In this document: positions 52,861 through 62,184 of the stretch, piece by piece
Position numbering within the stretch: the stretch's first letter is position 1
Layout of the letters: each line of letters starts with the position of its first letter
From: Microbacterium saperdae
Lineage (GTDB): Bacteria > Actinomycetota > Actinomycetes > Actinomycetales > Microbacteriaceae
Reading direction: 5' to 3'
Assembly: GCF_006716345.1 (NCBI RefSeq)
Contig: NZ_VFOX01000001.1
Span: 930,001-994,000 of the forward strand
Length of the DNA stretch: 64,000 nt
Position numbers and translations under genes: made by a program
Notes under the pieces: model-generated
Seen by the model: only the letters and a program-made list of their open reading frames with translations
Told to the model about the DNA's origin: nothing
Databases searched by the model: none

Positions 52861-53973
52861 TTGACCATCTCCACCACCAAGAAGCTGCTCGGCGCGACAA
52901 TCGCCGCGGGCGTCGTCTTCGCACTCGCCGGCTGTGGCCAGGCACCGACCGACAAGCCTGCAGGCTCAGAGAAGCCGGTCGACTCCGACTTCCTTCCCTG
53001 CCTCGTCTCCGACGCCGGCGGATGGAACGACAAGTCGTTCAACCAGTCCGCCAAGGAGGGTATGGACAGCGCCGCGAAGGAGCTGGACATCAAGCCGCTC
53101 GAGTTCGAGTCGGCGAACGACAACGACTACGCGCCGAACCTGGAGACCGCTGTCTCCGAGGGCTGCTCGCTCATCGTCTCGGTCGGCTTCAAGCTGTCCG
53201 CCGCGACCGTCGAGTCGGCACTGGCGAACCCTGAGATCGACTACGCGATCATCGACGACTGGGCCGACAACGACTTCGACGGCAACGTCGATGCGCCGAA
53301 CGTCAAGCCCCTCGTCTTCGACACGGCTCAGGCTGCCTACCTCGGTGGCTACGCCGCTGCGGCATGGTCGGCTCAGAGCGGTGTGAACAAGGTCGGCACC
53401 TTCGGTGGAATGCAGATCCCGTCCGTCGCCGTGTTCATGGACGGCTACCAGCTCGGCGTCGAGAAGTACAACGAGGACAAGTCGGCGTCGGTCGAGGTCT
53501 TCGGTTGGGACGCGGGCACGCAGAAGGGCTCCTTCACCGGCGGCTTCGATGCGAACGACACCGCAAAGCAGACCGCTCAGGGCGTGCTCGACCAGGGTGT
53601 CGACGTGATCCTCCCGGTCGGTGGACCGGTCTACCAGAGCGCAGCTGCGGCGATCGCCGACAGCGGCAAGGACACCCTGATGCTCGGTGTCGACAGCGAC
53701 CTCGCCGTGGCAGACCCGAGCGTGGCCGACGTCACGCTGGTCTCGATCATGAAGGCGATCGACGTGGCCGTCCACGACGCGACCATCTCGGCCGCCGCGG
53801 GCGAGTTCGACCCGGCTCCGTACATCGGCACGCTCGAGAACGAGGGCGTCAAGCTCTCCGGCTTCGGCAGCTTCGAGTCGCAGCTCCCGGACGGACTGCT
53901 CGACGAGATCGCCGAACTGCAGAAGCAGATCATCGCCGGCGACATCACGGTGGAGTCGAAGAACTCGCCGTGA
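52861..53973 (+). CDS. BMP-family nucleoside-binding lipoprotein
   Basis: 370 residues from a TTG at 52861. The SD GGAGG at 52850-52854 is six bases away, whereas the ATG at 52856 is too close and reads only ATG-AGT-TGA. Lipobox LAGC with Cys25, then a PnrA/BMP fold (SDAGGWNDKSFNQSA, GGYAAAAWSAQ). It should capture nucleosides for the importer encoded downstream, next to cytidine deaminase, thymidine phosphorylase and adenosine deaminase genes. Confidence 0.9.
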   Translation: MTISTTKKLLGATIAAGVVFALAGCGQAPTDKPAGSEKPVDSDFLPCLVSDAGGWNDKSFNQSAKEGMDSAAKELDIKPLEFESANDNDYAPNLETAVSEGCSLIVSVGFKLSAATVESALANPEIDYAIIDDWADNDFDGNVDAPNVKPLVFDTAQAAYLGGYAAAAWSAQSGVNKVGTFGGMQIPSVAVFMDGYQLGVEKYNEDKSASVEVFGWDAGTQKGSFTGGFDANDTAKQTAQGVLDQGVDVILPVGGPVYQSAAAAIADSGKDTLMLGVDSDLAVADPSVADVTLVSIMKAIDVAVHDATISAAAGEFDPAPYIGTLENEGVKLSGFGSFESQLPDGLLDEIAELQKQIIAGDITVESKNSP

Positions 53974-53992
53974 TCTGACGCAGGTCCAAGCG

Positions 53993-54028
53993 CGGGGCGA
54001 GTGGTGAGCAATTCTGCCACTCGCCCCG
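53993..54028. terminator. Stem-loop between the BMP lipoprotein and its ATPase gene
   Basis: Perfect 12-bp stem CGGGGCGAGTGG/CCACTCGCCCCG with a 12-base loop and no T-run. It parallels the structures after metQ and may raise the level of binding-protein mRNA over the rest. Confidence 0.65.
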
Positions 54029-54070
54029 TGCCGTGGACGGACGATGATTCTCCTGGATGACTCTTCTGGA

Positions 54071-54076
54071 TAAGGT
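54071..54076 (+). promoter_or_regulatory. Internal -10 element (TAAGGT) for a leaderless ATPase transcript
   Basis: TAAGGT ends six bases before the ATG at 54083, and there is no SD. It suggests that the ATPase and downstream genes have their own promoter behind the stem-loop. Confidence 0.5.
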
Positions 54077-54082
54077 GCAGAT

Positions 54083-55597
54083 ATGAAGCTCGAACTTCGC
54101 GGCATCACCAAGCGATTCGGTAGCCTCGTGGCGAACGACCACATCGATCTGGTGGTCGCGCCGGGGGAGATCCACGCGCTCCTCGGCGAGAACGGCGCGG
54201 GCAAGTCCACGCTGATGAATGTGCTCTACGGCCTCTATCAGGCTGATGAGGGCGAGATCCTCCTCGATGACGAGGTGCAGCATTTCCGCGGTCCCGGTGA
54301 CGCGATGGCTGCGGGGATCGGCATGGTCCACCAACACTTCATGCTCGTCCCGGTCTTCACCGTGGCCGAGAACGTCATGCTCGGTCACGAGCAGACCAAG
54401 GCCCTCGGCACGCTCGACATCGCGAAGGCGCGAGAGCACGTGCGGTCGGTCGCCGCCCGGTTCGGTTTCGACATCGACCCGGATGCGCTGGTGGGGGATC
54501 TCCCTGTCGGCGTGCAGCAGCGCGTCGAGATCATCAAGGCGCTCTCGCGTGACGCGAAGGTGCTCGTGTTCGACGAGCCGACGGCCGTGCTCACGCCCCA
54601 GGAGACGGACGAGCTGATGGCCATCATGCGCCAGCTCCGCGACGAGGGCACCGCGATCGTCTTCATCACTCACAAGCTGCGCGAGGTGCGCGAGGTCGCC
54701 GACAAGATCACCATCGTCCGGCTCGGCCGCGTCGTCGGTGAGGCATCGCCGACCGCCACGAACTCCGAGCTCGCCTCGCTCATGGTCGGCAGGGCCGTCG
54801 AGCTCACCGTGCACAAGGAGGCGCCGCGCCTCGGCGAGGGCGGCCTCGAAGTGGCGGGACTGCGTGTCCTCACTCCCACGGGAGCGATCGTCGTCGACGG
54901 CATCGACTTCGCCGTGCGCCCGGGGGAGGTCCTCGCGATCGCCGGTGTGCAGGGCAACGGCCAGACGGAGCTCGTCGAGGCCATCGTCGGCCTCGCCGCC
55001 CGCGTCGAGGGATCCATCGTGCTCGACGGCAAGGAGCTCGTCGGCAAGAGCGTGCGGGCGATCCTCGATGCCGGTGTCGGATTCGTGCCGGAGGATCGTA
55101 CCGAGGACGGGCTGGTCGCCGGGTTCTCGGTGGCGGAGAACCTCATCCTCGACCGCTCCGACGATCCCGCCTTCAGTCGCGCGGGCACACTGCGCCGGGC
55201 CGCACTCGAGGAGTTCGCGCGTGAGCGCATCCGCGAGTACGACATCCGGACCCAGGGACCGCACACGCCCGCCGGGACGCTCTCGGGCGGAAACCAGCAG
55301 AAGGTCGTGATCGCGCGCGAGATGAGCCGCGAGCTGCGACTGCTGGTGGCCGCGCAGCCGACCCGAGGGGTGGACGTCGGCTCGATCGAGTTCATCCACA
55401 AGCGGATCATCGAGACGCGCGATTCTGGCATCCCGGTGATCGTCGTGTCGACCGAGCTCGACGAGGTCGCGGCTCTCGCGGATCGGATCGCGGTCATGTA
55501 CCGCGGCGCGATCGTCGGCATCGTGCCCGGCGACACACCCAGAGAGACACTCGGACTCATGATGGCCGGAGCGGCCGAAGGGGAGGTGGCCGCGTGA
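54083..55597 (+). CDS. Nucleoside ABC transporter ATP-binding protein, two ABC domains
   Basis: 504 residues. The first domain has Walker A GENGAGKST (35-43) but a degenerate signature LPVGVQQRVEI; the second has a degenerate P-loop GVQGNGQTEL but an intact LSGGNQQKVV. This asymmetry is normal for BMP/ribose-type ATPases (NupA, RbsA-like). It energises nucleoside import. Its stop overlaps the next GTG (GTGA). Confidence 0.93.
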   Translation: MKLELRGITKRFGSLVANDHIDLVVAPGEIHALLGENGAGKSTLMNVLYGLYQADEGEILLDDEVQHFRGPGDAMAAGIGMVHQHFMLVPVFTVAENVMLGHEQTKALGTLDIAKAREHVRSVAARFGFDIDPDALVGDLPVGVQQRVEIIKALSRDAKVLVFDEPTAVLTPQETDELMAIMRQLRDEGTAIVFITHKLREVREVADKITIVRLGRVVGEASPTATNSELASLMVGRAVELTVHKEAPRLGEGGLEVAGLRVLTPTGAIVVDGIDFAVRPGEVLAIAGVQGNGQTELVEAIVGLAARVEGSIVLDGKELVGKSVRAILDAGVGFVPEDRTEDGLVAGFSVAENLILDRSDDPAFSRAGTLRRAALEEFARERIREYDIRTQGPHTPAGTLSGGNQQKVVIAREMSRELRLLVAAQPTRGVDVGSIEFIHKRIIETRDSGIPVIVVSTELDEVAALADRIAVMYRGAIVGIVPGDTPRETLGLMMAGAAEGEVAA

Positions 55598-56913
55598 GCG
55601 GAGCGACGCCCGGCGCGGGAGACGTGACCAAGGGGCTGCCGCCCGAGCAGCTCGCCACCAGCACCGGCACGGTTCCCCGTGACCCGTCCGATGTGCCGCC
55701 GCCTCCGCGCGGCAACGTCGTCCTCAAGGAGATGCTCCGCGGCAACGCCGTGACGACGGTCCTCGCGATCGTGCTGGCGCTGATCGTGGGCGGCGTCCTC
55801 ATCGCATTGACGAACGAGGACGTGCAGGCGGCATCCGGCTACTTCTTCGCGCAGCCCGGCGACACCTTCGTCGCGGCGTGGAACGCCGTGTACAACGGAT
55901 ACGAGGCGCTGTTCCGCGGCGCGATCTTCAACGCCCGCGGCGCGGACTTCGCCGCCCAGATCCGTCCGCTGACGAACACGCTCGGCTTCGCCGCGCCGCT
56001 GATCGCGGCCGGTCTCGGTGTCGCGCTGGCGTTCCGCGTCGGCCTGTTCAACATCGGTGCCCGCGGCCAGATGCTCATCGGTGTCGCTGTCGCGGCCCTG
56101 CTGACCTTCTCGCTCGACCTGCCGATCTGGCTGCACATCCCGGTGACGCTGATCGCCGGTATCGCGGGCGGTGCTCTCTGGGGCGCGATCGCCGGACTCA
56201 TCAAGGCGCGCACCGGCGCGCACGAGGTGATCCTGACGATCATGCTCAACTACATCGCGTACTACCTGCTGCTGTGGATGATCCGCACCCCCGGCCTGCT
56301 CCAGAAGCCGGGCACGAATCAGGCGCTCGGGTCGGCCACGCCGGAGAGCGCGCAGTTCCCGACGTTGCTGGGACCGCAGTTCCCGCTGCTCGATTTCGGC
56401 TTCGTGGTCGTGATCGTGGCGACGCTGTTCGTCTGGTGGCTCATCGAACGCTCGGCGCTCGGCATGCGCATGCGCGCGGTGGGCGAGAACCCGCACGCCG
56501 CACGCGCCGCCGGCATCAGCGTGCAGCGCATCTACGTCTACGCGATGCTGTTCGCGGGAGGACTTGCGGGTCTCGCCGGAATGAACCAGCTCCAGGGTGC
56601 CGTCACCACGGGTGTCACCGAGACCATCGACGCCGGCATCGGTTTCGACGCGATCACCGTCGCGCTCCTCGGTCGCAGCCGCGCATGGGGCACGTTCGCC
56701 GCCGGCATCCTGTTCGGCGCGCTCAAGGCGGGTTCGTTCTCGATGCAGGCGCAGGACATCCCGGTCGACATCGTGCTCGTGGTGCAGTCCCTCGTGGTGC
56801 TGTTCATCGCCGCACCGCCACTGCTGCGCACGGTGTTCTTCCTCCCGAAGACCGATATCGAGAAGGCTGCCAGGCTCAGAGCCAAGGCCGCGAAGAAGGC
56901 GGTGGCGGCATGA
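55594..56913 (+). CDS. Nucleoside ABC transporter permease 1
   Basis: 439 residues from a GTG. A cytoplasmic Pro-rich N-terminus of about 45 residues precedes eight or nine helices of the BPD_transp_2 (NupB/YufP-like) family, with RVGLFNIGARGQ and GENPHAARAAGI. Overlaps both neighbours by four bases, so translation is coupled. Confidence 0.92.
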   Translation: MSGATPGAGDVTKGLPPEQLATSTGTVPRDPSDVPPPPRGNVVLKEMLRGNAVTTVLAIVLALIVGGVLIALTNEDVQAASGYFFAQPGDTFVAAWNAVYNGYEALFRGAIFNARGADFAAQIRPLTNTLGFAAPLIAAGLGVALAFRVGLFNIGARGQMLIGVAVAALLTFSLDLPIWLHIPVTLIAGIAGGALWGAIAGLIKARTGAHEVILTIMLNYIAYYLLLWMIRTPGLLQKPGTNQALGSATPESAQFPTLLGPQFPLLDFGFVVVIVATLFVWWLIERSALGMRMRAVGENPHAARAAGISVQRIYVYAMLFAGGLAGLAGMNQLQGAVTTGVTETIDAGIGFDAITVALLGRSRAWGTFAAGILFGALKAGSFSMQAQDIPVDIVLVVQSLVVLFIAAPPLLRTVFFLPKTDIEKAARLRAKAAKKAVAA

Positions 56914-58196
56914 TGTCCCTCGTGCAGACCCAGGCCGCTGACGGCACGGTGCAGCTCGCGACCGTGAAGCAGCGGCACCTCAAGGCGCCGATCGTGCTGG
57001 CGGGTGCCACGGTCCTCCTCGCCCTGCTGTTCCTGCTCGTGCCGCGTGACGGCATCAGCACCTTCCGGCTCTCCGACCAGTCGTCCGCGTTCGCGCTGCC
57101 CGACGTCGCACTGCCGACGGCCTCGACCTTCTGGGTCGTGTTCGGCATCCTGGTGGTGCTCACGGTCGGAGCGTTCCTCGGCGCATGGACCTACCGGAAG
57201 CCGTCGCTGTGGCTGGTCGTCGCCTACGGCGTCCTCGCCGTCTTCGCGTTCCTCGTGTGGGCGGCCGCCGGCGGGCTCGTGCCCGTCACCAGCCTCCTGT
57301 TCGGTGCGGTGTCGTTGTCGGTGCCGCTGGTGTTCGGTGCGCTCGGCGGTGTGATCGGCGAGCGCGCCGGTGTCGTGAACGTCGCGATCGAGGGCCAGCT
57401 GCTCCTCGGCGCGTTCTCTGCCGCCCTGCTCTCCAGCATCACCGGCAACCCGTTCGTCGGACTGGTCGGCGCCATGATCGGCGGCGTCCTGGTCGCCAGC
57501 GTGCTCGCGGCGTTCGCGATCAAGTACCTCGTCGAGCAGGTCATCGTCGGTGTCGTGCTCAACGTACTGGTCACCGGTCTCACCGGTTTCCTCTACGGTG
57601 CGCTGCTCGCGCCGAACGAGGCCGCGCTGAACACCCCTGTGCGCTTCCCTCGCGTCGAGATCCCGCTGCTGAGCGACATCCCGATCATCGGACCGGTGCT
57701 CTTCAACCAGACCTTCATCGGGTACCTGATGTTCATCACCGTCGCCGTCGTCGCGTGGGGCCTGTACCGCACGCGATGGGGACTGCGGCTGCGCGCCGTG
57801 GGTGAGCACCCGCAGGCGGCGGACACCGTGGGCATCAAGGTCAATCCCACCCGGTTCTGGAACGTGCTGCTGGCCGGTGCGATCGCCGGCATGGGCGGTG
57901 CGTACTTCACGCTCGTCTCCGTGCCGCAGTTCGGCAAGGACATGACCGCCGGCCTCGGATTCATCGCCCTCGCGGCCGTGATCTTCGGTCGGTGGGACCC
58001 GATCCGTGCGACGCTCGCCGCGTTGCTGTTCGGGTTCGCGACCAACCTCCAGAATCTGCTCTCGATCCTGAAGACGCCGATCCCCGGCGAGTTCATGCTC
58101 ATGCTGCCGTACGTCGTGACGTTGCTCGCTGTCGCCGGATTCGCGGGACAGATCAAGGCGCCTGCCGCCGACGGCAAGCCGTACATCAAGTCGTAG
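56910..58196 (+). CDS. Nucleoside ABC transporter permease 2
   Basis: 428 residues (the ATG at 56913 is equally possible). About ten helices; RAGVVNVAIEGQLLLGAF and RAVGEHPQAADTVGI mark the NupC/YufQ-like partner of the BPD_transp_2 family. It heterodimerises with the preceding permease. cdd follows after seven bases. Confidence 0.92.
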   Translation: MMSLVQTQAADGTVQLATVKQRHLKAPIVLAGATVLLALLFLLVPRDGISTFRLSDQSSAFALPDVALPTASTFWVVFGILVVLTVGAFLGAWTYRKPSLWLVVAYGVLAVFAFLVWAAAGGLVPVTSLLFGAVSLSVPLVFGALGGVIGERAGVVNVAIEGQLLLGAFSAALLSSITGNPFVGLVGAMIGGVLVASVLAAFAIKYLVEQVIVGVVLNVLVTGLTGFLYGALLAPNEAALNTPVRFPRVEIPLLSDIPIIGPVLFNQTFIGYLMFITVAVVAWGLYRTRWGLRLRAVGEHPQAADTVGIKVNPTRFWNVLLAGAIAGMGGAYFTLVSVPQFGKDMTAGLGFIALAAVIFGRWDPIRATLAALLFGFATNLQNLLSILKTPIPGEFMLMLPYVVTLLAVAGFAGQIKAPAADGKPYIKS

Positions 58197-58203
58197 GAGA
58201 GAC

Positions 58204-58602
58204 ATGACTGACATCGACTGGGACGAGCTCCGTCAGGTCGCGACCGAGGCGATGGCCAAGGCGTATGCGCCGTACTCGCGGTACAAGGTCGGAGCCGCCG
58301 CGCTCGTCGGCGATGGCCGCATCGTGGCCGGCTGCAACGTGGAGAACGCCTCGTACGGTGTGACGCTGTGCGCCGAATGCGCACTCGTCGGCGATCTGCA
58401 CATGTCCGGCGGAGGAAAGCTCGTCGCATTCGTGTGCGTGAACAACGACGGACAGACGATCATGCCGTGCGGGCGGTGTCGTCAGCTGCTCTTCGAGCAC
58501 GCGATGCCCGGGATGCTGTTGGAGACCGTCTCCGGCATCCGCACGATCGACGAGGTGCTGCCCGATGCGTTCGGGCCGCGTGACCTGGAGGATGCACGAT
58601 GA
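58204..58602 (+). CDS. cdd: Cytidine deaminase
   Basis: 132 residues. Zinc site CAE (in TLCAECALVG) and PCGRC, substrate motif NVENASYG; size of the homotetrameric type. It converts imported cytidine and deoxycytidine to uridine forms. SD GGAGAG; the stop overlaps the deoA start by four bases. Confidence 0.95.
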   Translation: MTDIDWDELRQVATEAMAKAYAPYSRYKVGAAALVGDGRIVAGCNVENASYGVTLCAECALVGDLHMSGGGKLVAFVCVNNDGQTIMPCGRCRQLLFEHAMPGMLLETVSGIRTIDEVLPDAFGPRDLEDAR

Positions 58603-59891
58603 CCGTTGAGCCTTACGACGCGGTGGACGTCATCCGCTCCAAGCGCGATGGCGGCGTCGTCGCCGAACCTGCCCTGCGCTGGATGGTCGACGCCTACACG
58701 CGCGGATACGTCTCGGATGCGCAGATGGCCTCGTTCGCGATGGCGATCTTCCAGCGCGGCATGGAGCGCGACGAGATCCGCGTGCTCACCGACGCGATGA
58801 TCGCCTCGGGAGAGCGGATGAGCTTCGCCTCGCTGGGCAAGAAGACCGTCGACAAGCACTCCACCGGTGGCGTCGGCGACAAGATCACGCTCCCTCTGGC
58901 CCCGCTCGTCGCGGTCTTCGGCGTCGCGGTCCCGCAGCTCAGCGGTCGCGGCCTGGGTCACACCGGCGGCACGCTCGACAAGCTCGAGTCGATCCCCGGC
59001 TGGCGTGCGGCACTCAGCAACGAGGAGATGTTCGCGCAGATGCAGGGCGACGTGGGCGCGGTCATCTGCGCCGCGGGCTCCGGTCTCGCTCCCGCCGACA
59101 AGAAGCTGTACGCGCTGCGTGATGTCACGGGGACCGTCGAGGCGATCCCGCTGATCGCATCCAGCATCATGTCGAAGAAGATCGCCGAGGGCACGGACGC
59201 CCTGGTGCTCGATGTGAAGTTCGGCTCCGGCGCCTTCATGCAGGACATCGACCGTGCCCGCGAGCTCGCCCGCACCATGGTCGCGCTGGGCACGGACTCC
59301 GGCGTCGCCACCACCGCGCTGCTGACCGACATGAACGTGCCGCTCGGACGTGCGATCGGCAACGCGAACGAGGTACGCGAATCCGTCGAGATCCTGGCCG
59401 GAGGCGGGCCCGCCGACGTCCGCGAGCTCACGGTCGCGCTCGCCAGGGAGATGCTCGCCCTTGCGGGGCAGCCGGATGCCGAGGTGGAGGCCGCACTCGA
59501 CGACGGTCGTGCCATGGACGGATGGAAGGCCATGATCCGTGCACAGGACGGCGACCCCGACGCGGCGCTGCCGACGGCTCGGGAGACGCATGTCGTCACC
59601 GCGACCTCCGACGGTGTGATCTCGCGTCTGGACGCTCTCCCGTTCGGTGTCGCCGCCTGGCGTCTCGGCGCCGGTCGTGCCCGCGCGGAAGACCCGGTGA
59701 TCCTCGAGGCGGGGATCGACCTGCACGCGAAGCCGGGCGACCGTGTGGTCGCAGGCCAGCCTCTCTTCACGCTGTCGGCCGCCGACGAGGCGCGCTTCCC
59801 GCGTGCACTCGAGGCTCTCGAGGGTGCGTGGGAGATCGGTGCGGAGGCGCCTGCGGCCGGTCCGATCGTGCGCGAGCGCATCACGGCCTAG
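58599..59891 (+). CDS. deoA: Thymidine phosphorylase
   Basis: 430 residues. KHSTGGVGDKITLPLAP and SGRGLGHTGGTLDKLES are the family signature, and the C-terminal domain ends normally. It phosphorolyses thymidine and deoxyuridine to bases and deoxyribose 1-phosphate. Co-translated with cdd (ATGA). Confidence 0.95.
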   Translation: MTVEPYDAVDVIRSKRDGGVVAEPALRWMVDAYTRGYVSDAQMASFAMAIFQRGMERDEIRVLTDAMIASGERMSFASLGKKTVDKHSTGGVGDKITLPLAPLVAVFGVAVPQLSGRGLGHTGGTLDKLESIPGWRAALSNEEMFAQMQGDVGAVICAAGSGLAPADKKLYALRDVTGTVEAIPLIASSIMSKKIAEGTDALVLDVKFGSGAFMQDIDRARELARTMVALGTDSGVATTALLTDMNVPLGRAIGNANEVRESVEILAGGGPADVRELTVALAREMLALAGQPDAEVEAALDDGRAMDGWKAMIRAQDGDPDAALPTARETHVVTATSDGVISRLDALPFGVAAWRLGAGRARAEDPVILEAGIDLHAKPGDRVVAGQPLFTLSAADEARFPRALEALEGAWEIGAEAPAAGPIVRERITA

Positions 59892-59932
59892 GCTGAGGCT
59901 GCCGATCCTGCACCACTTCTGAGAGGACCACC

Positions 59933-61048
59933 ATGTCGATCGATCCGAACGGCGACGTCACGATCCAGGGCGTGTCCCTGCGAAGCCTGCCCAAGGTGTC
60001 GCTGCACGACCACCTCGACGGCGCCCTGCGACCGGCGACGATCCTCGAGCTCGCGGATGCGGAGGGACTGGCGGTTCCTGCGAAGGACGCGGCGGCTCTC
60101 GGGCGCTGGTTCACCAGCCAGAGCGATTCGGGTTCGCTGGTCGACTACCTCAAGACCTTCGACGTCGCGATCGGCGTGATGCAGACCTCGGCCGGTCTGA
60201 CGCGTGTGGCTCGTGAGTTCGTGCAGGATCTGGCTGCCGACGGCGTGATCTACGGTGAGGTCCGCTGGGCCCCGGAGCAGCACCTCACGCGCGGCCTGAC
60301 CCTCGAGCAGACGGTCGCGGCTGTGCAGCAGGGGATCGAAGAGGGCGAGGAGGCCGCAGACCGTGACGGCCACAGCATCCGCGTCGGTCAGCTGATCACC
60401 GCCATGCGACAGACCGACCGTGCGCGGGAGATCGCCGAACTGGCCGTCGCCTTCCGTGGCCGTGGCGTCGTGGGCTTCGACATCGCCGGCCCCGAAGACG
60501 GATTCCCGCCTTCCAACCACCGCGCGGCCTTCGACTATCTCGCCGAGAACTTCTTCCCCGTGACCGTCCATGCCGGCGAAGCAGCCGGCCTCGCGTCGAT
60601 CCGCTCCGCGCTGGTCGACGGGCGTGCGTTGCGCCTGGGGCACGGCGTACGGATCGCCGAGGACCTGCAGGTCGTCACGGAAGAGGGTGACGAGGTGCAG
60701 GTGCAGTTCGGCGACCTCGCCCGATGGGTGCGTGATCGCGAGATCCCCCTGGAGCTGTCGCCGTCGTCGAACCTGCAGACCGGTGCGGTCGCAGCGTGGG
60801 GCAAGACCCTCGCTGACCATCCCTTCGATCTGCTCTACCAGCTGGGCTTCTCGGTCACGGTGAACGTCGACAACCGCACCATGAGCGGCACGTCTCTGAC
60901 GCGTGAGCTGGCTCTGCTCGTCGAGACCTTCGAGTACGATCTCGACGACCTCGAGTCCTTCCAGTTCAACGCGGCTTCGGCGGCGTTCCTCCCGGTCGAG
61001 GAGCGGGAAGAGCTCGTCGAGATGATCGCCGAGGGCTTCGCGGACTGA
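59933..61048 (+). CDS. add: Adenosine deaminase
   Basis: 371 residues. Zinc and catalytic motifs HDHLDGALRP, VTVHAGEAAG, LGHGVRIAED and SPSSN are present. It deaminates imported adenosine to inosine. SD GAGAGGACC. It follows deoA by 41 bases and is probably in the same operon. Confidence 0.94.
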   Translation: MSIDPNGDVTIQGVSLRSLPKVSLHDHLDGALRPATILELADAEGLAVPAKDAAALGRWFTSQSDSGSLVDYLKTFDVAIGVMQTSAGLTRVAREFVQDLAADGVIYGEVRWAPEQHLTRGLTLEQTVAAVQQGIEEGEEAADRDGHSIRVGQLITAMRQTDRAREIAELAVAFRGRGVVGFDIAGPEDGFPPSNHRAAFDYLAENFFPVTVHAGEAAGLASIRSALVDGRALRLGHGVRIAEDLQVVTEEGDEVQVQFGDLARWVRDREIPLELSPSSNLQTGAVAAWGKTLADHPFDLLYQLGFSVTVNVDNRTMSGTSLTRELALLVETFEYDLDDLESFQFNAASAAFLPVEEREELVEMIAEGFAD

Positions 61049-61055
61049 CCGCACG

Positions 61056-62156
61056 ATGGCTCGGGGGAGAAGGCGGCGCACCGGCGTCGTGGTCGGCATC
61101 GGCGCGGCCGTCGTCCTGCTGGGGGCGGGAGCAGCCGGGTTCGCCTGGTGGAACAGGCCACCGGCGGATCCGACACCGAAGACCGTCTCGCAGCCCATCG
61201 AGCGGGTGTTGACCCCCGCGCAGCAGCTGATCGCCGACGCCGACGACCCGCTGGCATGCGCGGCGTCGTTCTCCGGCGACGGCATCGCCGAAGAACCGAT
61301 GCTGCAGTGGCAGAACGCGTTGTACCAGGCGCTCCCGATCCCCACCCAGGACGGGCGGGTCTTCGCCGGTTGGTATCCGAGCGCGGAGAGTGCGGCCGCT
61401 GCCGACCCCGCCGTCCGTGTGAACGGCGCCGATCCGGTCGTCTGCACGGACCAGCAGATCGAGCTCTTCGGAGGGTGGAAGACACCTGACGAGAACCTGG
61501 CCGAGGGGACGAACGTCCCGATCCTGATGTACCACCAGTTCACCGCGAACCCGGATGGGGAGAAGGGCTGGTTGCGCGGCAACTATGCGTACATCGGAGA
61601 CTTCGAGGCGCAGATGGAGCACATCGCCACGACCGGCTTCTACCTGCCGACGTGGGATGAGCTCAGTGCGTTCATCGACGGTCGCCTGTATCTGCCTGCT
61701 CGCTCGGTGATCATCACCGACGACGACGCGGATCAGACGTGGTTCGATCTGGCTGCCCCGGTCGTGGAGAAGCACAAGCTGCTCGCGACGTCGTTCATGA
61801 TCACGGCGTACCGCCAGGATCCGCCGCCATCCATCTACGTGCTGCGCCGCTCGCACACGCACGACATGCACCAGGCGGGGGACGACGGAAAGGGGCGGAT
61901 GGTCAACTGGACGGCCGAGCAGATCGCCGCCGACCTGAACCTCTCCGGGGACACGCTCGGTGTGCGGGAGGTCATCGCCTACCCGTTCGGACACTACAAC
62001 GACACGGCCAAGCAGGGAGTCGCGATGGCCGGCTTCGAGATGGCGCGGACGATCGAGCCCGGATTCGTCGGCATCGGCACGGACAAGTTCGCGCTCCCGG
62101 TCGTCCGCATCGACTACGGCATGGGGTTGGACGCGCTGGTCTCCCGCATCGGCTGA
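61056..62156 (+). CDS. Membrane-anchored polysaccharide-deacetylase-like protein
   Basis: 366 residues. Basic start and one helix (VVVGIGAAVVLLGAGAAGF), an extracytoplasmic linker domain (about 40-145), then a NodB-like domain with ILMYHQF, a metal-site motif reading ITDDDAD instead of TFDDG, SHTHDMH and YPFGHYND. The second Asp is kept but the motif is altered, so activity is less certain; peptidoglycan or another N-acetyl glycan would be the substrate. It begins 8 bases after add. Confidence 0.82.
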   Translation: MARGRRRRTGVVVGIGAAVVLLGAGAAGFAWWNRPPADPTPKTVSQPIERVLTPAQQLIADADDPLACAASFSGDGIAEEPMLQWQNALYQALPIPTQDGRVFAGWYPSAESAAAADPAVRVNGADPVVCTDQQIELFGGWKTPDENLAEGTNVPILMYHQFTANPDGEKGWLRGNYAYIGDFEAQMEHIATTGFYLPTWDELSAFIDGRLYLPARSVIITDDDADQTWFDLAAPVVEKHKLLATSFMITAYRQDPPPSIYVLRRSHTHDMHQAGDDGKGRMVNWTAEQIAADLNLSGDTLGVREVIAYPFGHYNDTAKQGVAMAGFEMARTIEPGFVGIGTDKFALPVVRIDYGMGLDALVSRIG

Positions 62157-62184
62157 GGCCGCCGGACGCGGCAGGATGGTGTTC

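Noticed and set aside
52856..52864. ATG at 52856 as the lipoprotein start
   Set aside because: It is followed at once by AGT-TGA and lies one base from the SD. The TTG at 52861 gives a proper signal peptide.
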